Shown here one piece after another: positions 26,094 to 36,557 of a DNA stretch of 64,000 nucleotides. Position numbers and translations under genes: made by a program. The first letter of the stretch is position 1, and each line of letters opens with the position of its first letter. This DNA comes from Lanius collurio (taxonomy: Eukaryota; Chordata; Aves; Passeriformes; Laniidae), in contig JACBWW010000016.1 in NCBI GenBank assembly GCA_020086605.1, positions 1,412,269 through 1,476,268 on the forward strand, in the 5' to 3' direction. The notes below the pieces were generated by a model that was not told where the DNA came from, made no database searches, and saw nothing but the letters and a program-made list of their open reading frames with translations.

Positions 26094-26810
26094 TGTATTT
26101 ATTGAGACTGCATGTAGGGCTCCAGTATGCTGTAGCCCCATGGTTAGGAAGAATCCAATCAAAGAGCCACAACAAATGGGGATTTAGCCTATTAAGTATT
26201 CCCAGGCTGCTGATTAGCTGTGCTCACCAGTGCAGCAAATCATGTTTCAGCTTGCAGAAGAAAGACGAGCTTGAGAAAGCATCATGATTTGTATGTTAGC
26301 TTAACTTTAATTTCCTGTCAACCTCATACTTGTGACACACACCTGGGGAGTCTAGAGGTCACATCTGATGCACAGTGAAGATGGAGTTTGTCAGAGCACT
26401 GGCATCTTGTTGATCTCAGCAGACTGCTTAAAGTGGCTGGTATTTGTTTGGGGAGCAGGCCCACATCTCCAATGCCAAGTGTACAGAATCAGCTTTCAAG
26501 GGAAAAAAAGGTTGCAAACTACAGTCATGCTAATTTTTACTACAAAAAACACCCGTATTTTGATGATTCATCTTGTCTTCTTCTACACAGCTTTCTACTG
26601 CTTAGTGCTCTCTGCTGTAACCTGCGATGCATCTGTTGGACATAATTTTTGTAAATAGCCATAGTAGCCCATGGCCACCACACCTGATTATAATTCATCA
26701 GAACTGTTACTGACTGGCAGCTGTCTGCTGATTGAAAGCCAGGTTTAATGCCTCAGCCACAGAAATCACTTTTAACCCCAAATTCTAATATTCAGTTGGT
26801 GACAGAAGAT

Positions 26811-26924
26811 CAGGTTGGATGGGTCTTTCAGCAGCCTGGTCTAGTGGAAGGTGTCCCTGCTCATGGCAGGGGGCTTGGAACAAGATGAGCTCCAAGGGGC
26901 CTTCCAACCCAATTCATTCTATGG
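26811..26924 (+). repeat. CR1 LINE 3'-end fragment
   Basis: The sequence runs from caggttggatgggtctttca to gccttccaacccaattcatt plus ctatgg. This is a typical 5'-truncated CR1 3' end in the DNM3 sense orientation. Confidence 0.92.
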
Positions 26925-28599
26925 TATTGCAAGGCCACAGTCTGGGTTTATCCCACCATACCCAAAGCCTCATCTCAGTTGTCCTTTGTTCAGTGGGAAG
27001 AGTGTCACCTCCAGGAAATGATTCAGACCAGTGTGGCTGCATGGGACACGAGGGTAATACTGGTAAGTTAGGAGCCTCAATCAGATGACATAGATCCTGG
27101 CCTAAAAACATGCTTTTAAATCCTCTCTGCTTGAGACTCCCTCATTTACTTTGATGACTGTTTCTGCCAAGCATAAGGAAGTAGGTGGCACAATTCAGCA
27201 CTGTCCTTAACTCTGCCCCCAAGAAACTTTCTCAGCAGTAATCCTGAATTGTAAATAAAGCTCTCGGGGTGGATTTACCCAGAAGAGGAGGAGGAGGCAG
27301 CAGCAAGGTGGCAGCACCCTCTGGTTCTGTGCTTGATGCTGAGGGTGCAGGACACAGCTGCACAGCCCTCCTTCCTCTGCATCCTCATTCAGATCTCATC
27401 TAAATCTGGCCCTGTGCCCTAAATGCAATGCTTTTAGGTGTGCAGGTTAATAAATAACAGTGAGCACAAATCCAGGGTTTGATGATTTCACCTCTTCTTG
27501 CATATACACTTGTCAGAATAAACCACATAGAATTGTTTCTCGGAAAAACATTTAAGTGCTTCCCAAGAAATTGCCACATCCAATTGAGTAAGTACTGTCC
27601 TCCAACTTTGGCCCACTTGCTTCTGCTGTACAGTGCCCAGAACAGGTTTGTTTGTCCTGCTCGCTCCTGATACTGGCAAGTCCCATCAGTCCTGTCCCTT
27701 GTTCTCAGAGGAGCAGCCTTGGCAGCAAAAATCACTCCATGCCCAAAGGAAAGCAGGACAAGCACCCTGTGGATCTGCTAAGAGGGACTGACAACCTTTG
27801 CAGACCCACTTATGTGGAATGAGCCAAGCCTGACCTCCGTATCTGAGAAGTGCAGGTTGCTCTGCCTTTCTCCAATTCCCTCTGGCACAGCTCAGATTGC
27901 CAGGGTGTAGTGGAGCAATAATGAAGCAACACCAGTGTTTCTGATCTTACGTGAGGTACATGGAGATCTGGGTGATGTAGTTGCTAATTTTCAGGAGGGT
28001 GCTTATCTAATACTGCATTTAGGCTGGGCCTGGGCCTCTGCCTGGAGAACACATTCCACCTCACACCGCCATGGCTGACCAACAGCTGAAGAGTTTGTGT
28101 GTGCCGTGAGTAACTCTCGGCCTTGGATCTCAAGGGATCTTGTGCTAGGGTTAAAAAGATTGTATGTTCAACAAAAAGGATTATGTACATAGTTAATGTG
28201 TGTTTATTTTATTGCTGATCTTGTTGCACTTTCTAAGTAAGCCTCCTAAAAGTAGATTATTTATTATATTAAAGAAGATACATTTTAGGTTATGGCATTT
28301 GGTGTTAAAGTATAACATAGAAAATATTATCCTCTCTGTTCCAGACAGCTACACTAACCATGATGTGTACAGCATATTGAGATTCCTGACTAGTTCTGTC
28401 CTTCTGTCTTAAAATAGTACAAACCTCCTGAATTGAGAGCAGACCTACTCTATCCCTGTGCCACCAGGGAGCCTCTTGGTGCACTTCTGGCACAGCTCCT
28501 GCCGCTGTGGCACTGCCCCTCCTCCCAGGTTCTTGCAGAACAGCTCCCTTGTGTAAATGAATGTTACTCTGCCTGTCTTTCCTCTTGCTTTGTCTGCAG

Positions 28600-28660
28600 G
28601 CGAGCTGATGCCGATGGCTCCTCCCGTCCAGACAGTCCTCCACTCTTGCTTGATCTATGA
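28600..28660 (+). CDS. DNM3: DNM3 terminal exon 2 (alternative acidic tail)
   Basis: A pyrimidine-rich acceptor (cttgctttgtctgcag) precedes an exon whose first base completes the split codon AG|G as arginine. It then reads RADADGSSRPDSPPLLLDL and stops at TGA. The ending SRPDSPPLLLDL aligns with the long tail of dynamin-1 (SRPESPRPPFDL). I therefore infer a true alternative dynamin tail rather than a chance frame. It lacks the RRPPPxxP SH3 ligand of the other two tails and carries two aspartates near its start. An AATAAA follows 295 bases after the stop. That the exon is used is inferred from phase, splice signals and similarity. Confidence 0.8.
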
Positions 28661-30296
28661 TTTATCCCGTCTTGCCGGCCGTTTGCTTTACTGCTGTCTC
28701 TTTACTTTTCCAGGACGGGTAAATGATGACTTCTTTTTTGTAAGAAGCAAACCCTTAATTTCTTTCTGATTTGTTTTGCTCTGTATATTAATGCCCTACT
28801 TCATGTGAGCCGAAACATCTGCCTTTGGTTTCGTAATCTGTAAATGGTTCCTGGTTGACCTTTGAGCACAGCAAGTGGATTCCCGAAACTGTGGTCATTA
28901 CTGAGCATCACATACACCTGCTGTAAAAATGTTATGCTGCTTTTCTGAACCTGAAATAAACTATAATTCTTGATGAGCTTTTATTATTACTTTCTGGATG
29001 TGTATGAGTAGTGTATTCTGTCTCTTGCACCATCATCTCAGCATTCCACATTGCCGTGGTGGGGACTGCAGGGAGGATTTATTGGAGGTGCTATTGCATT
29101 GAGATCACTGGAGATGTCATTATAGGGGAGATGTAACCCATTGGGAAAGCATTCAGCCTGTTCCCCTGCAAGGGGCTGGGAGTGTTGCAGAGATGTTTTC
29201 CTGGGAAATGGTTGAATGTTTTACAGGCAGTACCTGGGATTCTCTTCTTTGCTGAGGAAAGCATGTTTTGGGGAGTTTCAGAGACTGAGTCCTCCAGACC
29301 AGGAGCTGGAGTTAAAATGTGCCTGAAAGGGATTTCCCCCAAAGCGGTTGTGTACACATGCACACGTCTTGATTACTCAATTCCTCCTTGAGATCAGGAT
29401 GAGCCAAGTAGCTGCAATCTGTGCTTGGAGATGGTCTGTATGGCACAAGGAGCACAACAGCTTCCTGTGGGAACACCACAGTTGCTAAGTGGGTCCTTAG
29501 GTTTTGGGAAAGGAGGGAGCAAAAGGTGGAATGAGCACAGCAGGAACATCCCCGTTGTATTCTGTAACATTTGGAGATTTCGTTAATAGTCATTAATGGC
29601 CATTGCTGAGGCAGTGTGTGCACTGCCCCGCAGGGAACAGCAGTGTCCCACATGTCCCCTCTGGCTGGAGCACGTCAGGTACCCTGGATGAGCCTGGTTC
29701 CAGGCATGTTGGTCAGGTAGAGCTGAGTGCTCTGTGCTGGGTACCCGGAGGAGCAGCTGCTCCTCTGCACTGGGTCCTCACTGCCATGGGGCTCTCCAGC
29801 TAGATTTTTAACCCTTCCCAGCAATGTCCCCTCAAGACACCCCAATCCACCCCACAGGTCCTCTTGTTTGATCATTCCTCATTTCATCAGAATCTCACAA
29901 AGTATCTACTCCAAGAACAGTGTTTGAAGCAGACAGTGGAGAGAATTTTAAGGCTGCCTGGGGAAAAGCTCTTCCAGAGAGTATAATTTGCTGTAAGAAA
30001 ATTAGAAAGACTGTGTGACCAGCGACCTGCACACCTGGGATGGGATTGTTCTGGTTCTCTGGCACTGGCAAGTCAGAAGGGAGGCGGTGAGGATGAAAGC
30101 CAGGCTCTGCTGAGAGCCAGCTGATTCTAATCTTGCTCTTGCTCTTTTCCTTAATATGCATGTTCTGTGCCTTTTTCTCTTAACCCATTTTATTAAGATG
30201 ACTTTGTATACGAGTCATTTTTTTGTATCTTGGCCTTTTGTTTTAAATCTCCCCCTCTCCCTGTGATTTTTGGGTTATTTTTTGGTTTTTTCCTAG
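28661..30296 (+). other. DNM3: DNM3 3' UTR / intron between the second and third tails
   Basis: This is 3' UTR for the second tail up to about 28980 and intron for the third. I see no other exon. A possible small donor (ggacg|ggtaaat near 28715) would lie after the stop codon. Confidence 0.6.
28955..28960 (+). terminator. DNM3: Polyadenylation signal for the second DNM3 tail
   Basis: AATAAA (context cctgaaataaactataattc) lies about 295 bases after the TGA of the second tail. It is followed by T-rich sequence and TG-rich sequence near 28996, as expected of a vertebrate cleavage site. Confidence 0.6.
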
Positions 30297-30333
30297 GCGA
30301 CCTCCACCAGCTGTTCCAGGAAGATCATCCTAA
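30297..30333 (+). CDS. DNM3: DNM3 terminal exon 3 (short RRPPP tail)
   Basis: The acceptor is a long T-rich tract ending ggttttttcctag. The first base completes the split codon as arginine, and the exon then reads RPPPAVPGRSS before a TAA stop. PAVPGR is a class II SH3 ligand (PxxPxR) in nearly the same place as PPSPTR in the canonical tail. The basic-proline opening RRPPP is shared with the canonical dynamin-3 and dynamin-2 tails. A good polyadenylation signal follows 137 bases after the stop. The exon is only 12 codons including the stop, so length alone is weak evidence. The correct phase, acceptor, SH3 motif and poly(A) signal together support it. Confidence 0.78.
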
Positions 30334-30469
30334 CACACACATTTCTTTTGTGTTACATGCAATGTCTTTTTTTTTTTTTTAATCCAAAATTACCTTTAAT
30401 TTGCACTAGCCTATTTGTAAATGAAAGGTTTTATTTTCAGATGTCAATGATAAGCCTGGATGTAAAGAA

Positions 30470-30475
30470 AATAAA
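30470..30475 (+). terminator. DNM3: Polyadenylation signal for the third DNM3 tail
   Basis: AATAAA (context gtaaagaaaataaaattctg) is followed within 25 bases by gagtgtgtcctatgtttcta, a GT-rich downstream element. This is a well-formed 3' end and probably the distal end of the DNM3 locus. Confidence 0.75.
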
Positions 30476-33400
30476 ATTCTGACTACAAAAAGAGTGTGTC
30501 CTATGTTTCTATTGAAGGGTCTACTCAGTACTTCTCAAATGGAAATATTCTTACCCTGTGGAAGAAATTACCTGGGCTCTGTGGAGGCTCCCACCCTCCA
30601 AGGTTGTGGTGTAATTCTGCTGGGATTCCAGCACTGCTTCTGAACTCATTAACCACCAGGATTGCTCCATATAAATGGCTTTGGCTTAGCATTAGCAGGA
30701 AGAACAGCCAGCAGAGTTCCAAAACATGTCCAGTGCACCAGCAGCAGCACCTGGCTGAGCGGAAACTCGAAGGAGAAGATTGCAGCAGTCTCTTGACAGT
30801 CTCTAGACTGATTAATCTGCACAATTATAAATAAATTGCAGCTGCTCTGACCATTTTCTTCAAGCTAAACCTCTGAATTCCTTGCAAGCCAACCTCATTG
30901 GAGCATCTGAGTTCAAACAGCTGTAAGTAGCTACCTCTGGGATTCCAAATGTGTCTGTCCCTATGGGAAAGACAAAATCTGGGATTTAGATGATGTGCTT
31001 GTTTTGTGTGACAGTGAAGGCTATGAAGAGTCAGTCTAAAGAAAGGGGAAACTGATGGGTTTAACTATTTTTCCTCACAGGAAAGCGAAGGGGGTATCTC
31101 CCAAACCATGCAGGTAAGTCAGGAGGCACCGCTAGGGGCTGGACTGCAGCCTGCTGTTTCAGGGGCCCAAACCAGATGTTTCTAGGTAGTAGGGAGGTGA
31201 TGGTAAGAGGGAGCTGCAGCGGTGCTGCTCGGGATGGGGGCAGGGGAGGAGAGGAGATCAGTTTGTGTGTGGAGAAGGGGCCTGACGACACCAAGCCTGT
31301 GCTTGTTTTCAAGCCTTTGAAAACAGATGCAGCTTTGCTGAACTGGGGCAATTCCTCTTGCTGCAGCTGATTTAGTTCCTGCTGACCTCTCAAATATCCA
31401 GGGAGCTGCTGAACCACCTGCATGAGCTGGTAAATATCAGACACTAAGTTTGCTCAAAATACAAGGGGATACAAACCCCAAGAGCTTAAGAGAGATTTTT
31501 CTTTCTTCTCACTTAGACTTTGTCTTTGGATAGAGTAGAAGAGAGAAACAGCAATTGTGTAGCAAAAAGTAGGGAAACAACCCAAACAGTGTCACATCTT
31601 GGAACAGCATGTGCTAAATGAGGAATTGCTGGAACTGGGCAAGGTGCTTTCCAGCACCCTGAGATAGGGAGAAATGGAGACCTACAGTTCCAGGAAAACA
31701 ACTATCCCAAGAATGGAGTAACTGAGGCTTGGCTGTAGCTTTCCCCTGTGGAACCCATCGCCATCAGGTGCTGAGGTAGAAACACCTCAGCAGAGTTCAG
31801 CAATTGTTCACTTTCAGGACAACTACAGAAGCTACTATGTGCTTGTACCTGGTGAGCACCTGAGGAGGCTCTGCCCATGCCTCAGGTATGAGGGAAGGGG
31901 GACAGGCTGAACTTTACAAGCTGCTTCTTCTCCAGGTTGTTCAAAAATCTGTTCTGCACTAGGGGAAGCTCTCCCAGCAATCCCTCTGTGGTACAGCTTG
32001 GCACCAACAAAGATAAAAGGTGGATGATATTTTAGCTCAACGGTCTGGCCCACAGCACCCAGGAGCTGTTGCTGAGCTCCCAGCTGCCTGCTGGCCTCCA
32101 TGCATTAGGCTGGAAGACACAAACTGGTTTCCTGGGGTGTTTTATGGTGCTAAATCCTCCACACAAACCTCTACCTTCTTATAAAATATCTGGTAAAAAC
32201 TATTGTTGAAAATAGGACTCCAAATTTCATGGGTTTACCGTAGCCATTTCTAAAATCTCTGAAGTAGAAAGGCAGAGGAGTTAGTGTGCTGGGAAACCTG
32301 GCACATTCTTTAGCATCAGTTCACAGGGTGACTTTTGGAAGACGCTGTTAAACCTCATCAGTGCTGTTTCCAGCCTGCCCTGGTATTCACTCTGTGGCCA
32401 GGTGGAGAAGGACAACAGTGCTGCACCAGTGACATTGTGTCCAAGACTGCTCTTCAGTGGATGGGTTAGGACCAAAATCCTATTCTGGTTTCCTGATCAA
32501 AGATTCAAGCTTTGTTCTTTGCAGGCTTCTCAGATCCTGTCTCCCACGTGGGGAGGCCTGAGACCCTGACAGCAGGGTGTGGGTGGCCAACACTGGCCTT
32601 TCCCTGCAGCAGAGGCAGGAGATGGAGATTCCAGCCAGCACGTGTCAGCAGCTCCCCCAGGAGCAAGGCTTATCCCCAGCCACTCTACAACTACTCACAT
32701 TTGGCCAGCTTCAAATCAAAAGAAAATGTCCCATTGAAGGACTAATCTCAGTGGACTGAACCTTAAGGGAAAGAAATATATTATGCAAAAGAAGATTTAA
32801 CTTCTTAGGGTTGGTTGATGAAGTGTTTGTTGCATCATCAGCCAAGGACCCATTTCTTGGGTCTCAGTGTGGGTTTCTTCAGGTAGCCAATGTCCAAAGG
32901 GCATCCAGCTTTACTGGATAGCTGTAGAGTTATGGCAAAATCCTGTTCAGACAATATGCTGACCTCAGGCATGCAGACTTACTAATAATGGCCATTTATA
33001 CAGCAGCTTAAATAGCAACAGCATAGCAGAGCACATGTCCTCAGGAGAAGGTCAGGGAAGTCCCAGGGAAACTCTGCCTGCCCTTTGTGTCTTCTCCATG
33101 GCTTCCTTTTGCACTCTTCCTTCTTCCAAGGTCCCTTTGTGCATCCAAGGCTCTGGAATTCTGTTTCTTGTCCCAGGTTAGGGTGGGCAGGTGAGGGGAG
33201 GGCTAAACCTTTCCCCAGGGGCTCTCTGGGCAAGGACTGAGGCTGTTCTAATCATAGAATTCTATGACTGCAGTTCTAAGGAGATGAAGGGAGGGAGCTG
33301 AGCAGAACACAGAGGTCTGGGGCTGTGGGCAGGGCTGAGGCTGCCTGCAGCAGGATGGGACACAGTACCTGGAGCTGGGTGGATGGAGCCTGCTGCCATC

Positions 33401-35060
33401 AAAGTCCCCAGATCTGCACAGCTGACCACAGGTGATCTGCACAGGTCCCTGCTCCAGCTGAGGGGATGGTGGCAACCTGTGCCCATCTCCACCACCTGAA
33501 ATGTTTGAGTGGTCAGTGCTTGCAGTTTTCCTAACCCAGAGCTGGTTTTGACAGTGTGAATTTGAGAGTGATATTTTTAGGGAAATATTTCTCCATGGAG
33601 GAGTGAGTACAACAGAACCTCTGCTTTCTTGTAGCCTCTACTGAGATAGACAGGGGCCAAGCAGATGAGATTTTTGATTTACATTCCAGCCTTGCCCCTG
33701 TACCAGTGGGCTCTGTGAATCTGCTTGGGATGGCAGCATTACACTGGCATTAGCTCAGTGTCAGATGGGACATTCTGGTCACTGAGCAGCTTTCTGGGAA
33801 ACCTCCCTGTGAAAAAACAGTCTCCTTTCTGCAGAGCTAAAAAATGTCATCTTGACTCTGAGCATCTGGCTACTCTGTGCTCCCTGCGAGACCTGAGCAC
33901 GGGCTCCAAACTTCTACAAGTTTTAATTAAAAGCAAAATGAGCTGTAGTCGTTACCAGGACGACAACAGCAACATTTAACACTTGGCAAGAGCAGTAACA
34001 AAGCACTGAAGGTGTTGGGGACTCCGCTGGGGGTTGCTCATTTCCGAGAAAGCCCAAGGAGCGTGTGAAAAGCGCCTGCTCGCTGGGATGGGAAAAATCG
34101 AGTAGAAGGCTGCACTCCTGCAGCTTTTCCAAGAAAGAAAAGTTTCATTAACACCCGAGTGATGCCAAGTGCAGCCCTGGGAGATGGGGCCGGGGCATCC
34201 CTTCTCTCCTGTGGTGCCGGCTCTGCAGGGCTTTGCTCCCCGGGCTGGCCAGAGCAGGGCTGGGGCTGCCGAGGGATGGGAACAGGGAAAGGGAAAGCGC
34301 CGGGGAGGCCGTCCAGGCACCAGAGCTGGCTGTCGTGGCCAGGCCTCCAGCGGGACTTGTTTGCCGGGAGCGCCCTCTGTTGTGGTGTGAGCGGTGCCGG
34401 ACAGACGGACACCGGACAGACGGTGTCGGATGGGATCTCCATGGGCCCTGCCGCTGGCCCCGCAGCCTGGCATCTCCTCGGCAGATGGGTGTGCACCCAT
34501 GGGGGACTGTGCCGAGCTCCATCCCTCTGGCTCGGGGTCTGGCCCTGCAGCAAGGCCAGATCTGCCTCTGGAAAGGAGTTAAGAGACAAGAGGAAGGTGT
34601 GATGTCCTCTCATGTCATGTCCTAAAGGATTTAGGGTAATGTGTTGTCTGGCAGTGGTGCGAGGCTATTCTGGCACCAAAATCTGCAGGGGTGTAGGTGA
34701 GCAGGGCTCTGCCCTCGGCCCAGGTGCCCTCGTGTTCAGCCCTGCAGGTCCATCAGCACCCAGCCCCTGCCCCTCCCTGGGAAGTGCTGGCAGTCCTCAG
34801 CACACACTGAGGGTCCTGGGGCTGAGGACTCCGTGGGCATTGCCGTGGGGCACAGCTGAGCCAGATATGCGTTTCCAAGTGGCTCAGCCCCTGTACCCTG
34901 ATCTGCAAATGCAAGGCCAGAGCAGACACCTCCCCGCCTGCCTGCACTCCTGCACTGCAGGGCTCACTCAGCTCCTTCCTTCACCAAACCCATGAACGTC
35001 ACGTCTGGAAACAGGTACTGAGGGGAACACTAAAGTGGTCCTTGTTGCTGTGTGAGAGAC
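30476..35060. other. Intergenic region between DNM3 and PIGC
   Basis: The two genes converge here. GC content rises towards PIGC, and 34150-34560 is CpG-enriched, with several long overlapping frames that I take as GC artefacts. A candidate 33-nt exon is at 31081-31113. A short aatcatagaattctatgac at 33252 may be a CR1 tail remnant. No gene is recognised. Confidence 0.6.
31081..31113 (+). other. Candidate 33-nt microexon
   Basis: A strong acceptor (ttaactatttttcctcacag) is followed after 33 bases by a consensus donor (cag|gtaagtc). Read in the phase left by the DNM3 PRD exon it would give RKAKGVSPKPC; in phase 0 it gives ESEGGISQTMQ. It lies beyond the third DNM3 poly(A) signal. No homology is recognised. 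Confidence 0.25.
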
Positions 35061-35066
35061 TTTATT
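35061..35066 (-). terminator. PIGC: PIGC polyadenylation signal
   Basis: TTTATT on the plus strand reads AATAAA on the minus strand, 84 bases after the PIGC stop. The 3' UTR is therefore only about 100 bases. Confidence 0.75.
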
Positions 35067-35149
35067 GGGTCAGGTGTCCTTCCTCACAGGGCTGTCTCCC
35101 AGCCAGGACCTTTGCACTGCTCACAGCAGAGGGTCCCCCTGGCCCAGGC

Positions 35150-36028
35150 CTACATGAGGAACCTTGAGAGATCCTCCTTGATTTCAGCCTCGTCCCATGG
35201 CCCGTGGATGTTGTCCTTGAGCAGCTGGAGGCGGATGAGGCAGTAGGGGCAGAGGCAGGAGATGGCGAGCAGCAGGGAGGCGAAGAGCACGGCGCCCACG
35301 CTGGAGACCGTGGCCAGCCCCGCCAGCGCTGCCAGCGCAAAGAGCACCGTCACCCCCACATAGCAGCGGGGTGTCCGGGCCTTCAGCTTCTTCTGCAGCA
35401 TGGGCCACAGGGCGAAGATCTGCATGGCAAAGGTGACCATGACGAAGGCGTGCAGGGAGCGAGGCAGGCGCGAGGCCAGGCATACCGAGGCGAAGATGGC
35501 CATGTTGAGGGACAGAGTGCTGGACACAATGGCAGCGTTCGCACCGTAGTCAAAGAAGATTAGGTGACCCAGGAGCATGAGGGCCGACATGGCGTAGATG
35601 GTGTCCGTGCTGATGGACTCGGTCAGCGTCTTCAGCACCGGCGAGAAGCCATAGGTGAAGGCGGTGAACACCAGCGTGCTCTTGAGGTCAGCCCAGCGCG
35701 TCCGCCCGCTCGCCCAGCGCCCGGCCCCGCCGTCCACAGCGTCAAACAAGACGTAGCCGAGCAGGGAGGACACCAGGGCCGCCCCGAAAAGCCCCTGCGG
35801 GCTCAGCATCCCGGCGTCCATGTACCACCAGGTGAGCACGAAGACGCAGACGCTGCACAGCTGCTGCACCACCGCTCCCGACTGGAAGACGACGGCCTGG
35901 TACCGGTACTGCCGAGCGTGCACGTTCTTCCGCAGCTCCTCCAGGAACCGGTGGTCCACGTAGTTATCGGGGAACGGCTGTCGCTCGTACAGCACCTTCT
36001 GCCACCGCCGCCCGGGGACCGGCTCCAT
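35150..36028 (-). CDS. PIGC: Phosphatidylinositol N-acetylglucosaminyltransferase subunit C
   Basis: This single-exon gene encodes 292 residues; human PIGC is 297 by recollection. PIGC is a multi-pass ER membrane subunit of GPI-GlcNAc transferase (with PIGA, PIGH, PIGP, PIGQ, PIGY and DPM2), which makes GlcNAc-PI, the first intermediate of GPI anchors. Visible hallmarks are [17 protein letters not shown] near the N-terminus, [15 protein letters not shown] at 124-138, [20 protein letters not shown] at 152-171, and the C-terminal [19 protein letters not shown]. Hydrophobic segments lie at roughly 51-69, 79-96, 117-130, 143-159, 165-186, 192-212, 222-240 and 243-267, consistent with about eight membrane spans. 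The ATG has G at -3 and G at +4, a good Kozak context. The first eight residues differ from mammals, as expected for a variable N-terminus. The coding sequence is very GC-rich. Large plus-strand frames across it are shadows. Confidence 0.98.
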   Translation of the reverse strand: MEPVPGRRWQKVLYERQPFPDNYVDHRFLEELRKNVHARQYRYQAVVFQSGAVVQQLCSVCVFVLTWWYMDAGMLSPQGLFGAALVSSLLGYVLFDAVDGGAGRWASGRTRWADLKSTLVFTAFTYGFSPVLKTLTESISTDTIYAMSALMLLGHLIFFDYGANAAIVSSTLSLNMAIFASVCLASRLPRSLHAFVMVTFAMQIFALWPMLQKKLKARTPRCYVGVTVLFALAALAGLATVSSVGAVLFASLLLAISCLCPYCLIRLQLLKDNIHGPWDEAEIKEDLSRFLM

Positions 36029-36161
36029 CGCCCCGGGGCGGGCCAGGGGGCTCCGCGGACCCGGCCCTGCCGCGCCTCCGCCGGTGCCGGAGGTGGCGCA
36101 AGGGACGCCGGGGAGCTCGCGGCCGCCACCTCCCGGCCGGAGCCGCGGGACACGCGCCGGG
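36029..36161 (-). promoter_or_regulatory. PIGC: PIGC 5' region within a CpG island (cut by the gap)
   Basis: Directly upstream of the PIGC start the sequence is extremely CpG-rich (for example cgcggacccggccctgccgc) and runs into undetermined bases. The start site and any 5' non-coding exon are probably inside or beyond the gap. Confidence 0.6.
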
Positions 36162-36557
36162 NNNNNNNNNNNNNNNNNNNNNNNNNNNNNNNNNNNNNNN
36201 NNNNNNNNNNNNNNNNNNNNNNNNNNNNNNNNNNNNNNNNNNNNNNNNNNNNNNNNNNNNNNNNNNNNNNNNNNNNNNNNNNNNNNNNNNNNNNNNNNNN
36301 NNNNNNNNNNNNNNNNNNNNNNNNNNNNNNNNNNNNNNNNNNNNNNNNNNNNNNNNNNNNNNNNNNNNNNNNNNNNNNNNNNNNNNNNNNNNNNNNNNNN
36401 NNNNNNNNNNNNNNNNNNNNNNNNNNNNNNNNNNNNNNNNNNNNNNNNNNNNNNNNNNNNNNNNNNNNNNNNNNNNNNNNNNNNNNNNNNNNNNNNNNNN
36501 NNNNNNNNNNNNNNNNNNNNNNNNNNNNNNNNNNNNNNNNNNNNNNNNNNNNNNNNN
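36162..36557. other. Assembly gap (N run)
   Basis: There are 396 undetermined bases in the CpG island upstream of PIGC. Very GC-rich bird promoters are often lost from short-read assemblies. Open frames crossing it are artefacts. Confidence 0.99.

Larger units (their letters stand above)
24634..28599 (+). other. DNM3: DNM3 3' UTR / intron between the first and second tails
   Basis: For the canonical transcript this is 3' UTR; for the alternative transcripts it is intron. AATAAA hexamers occur at 26088-26093 and 27254-27259. A CR1 fragment lies at 26811-26924. I see no further exon. Confidence 0.6.

Noticed and set aside
33252..33272. aatcatagaattctatgac, possible CR1 tail
   Set aside because: It is too short and lacks the adjoining CR1 3' UTR, so it was not called as a repeat.
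33950..33975. Possible RFX X-box (gttaccaggacgac)
   Set aside because: Only one half fits the GTNRCC N RGYAAC consensus.
33976..34625. Several overlapping 120-190 codon frames on both strands
   Set aside because: The region is GC- and CpG-rich and so poor in stops. The translations are low-complexity Pro/Gly/Arg/Ala sequences in competing frames.
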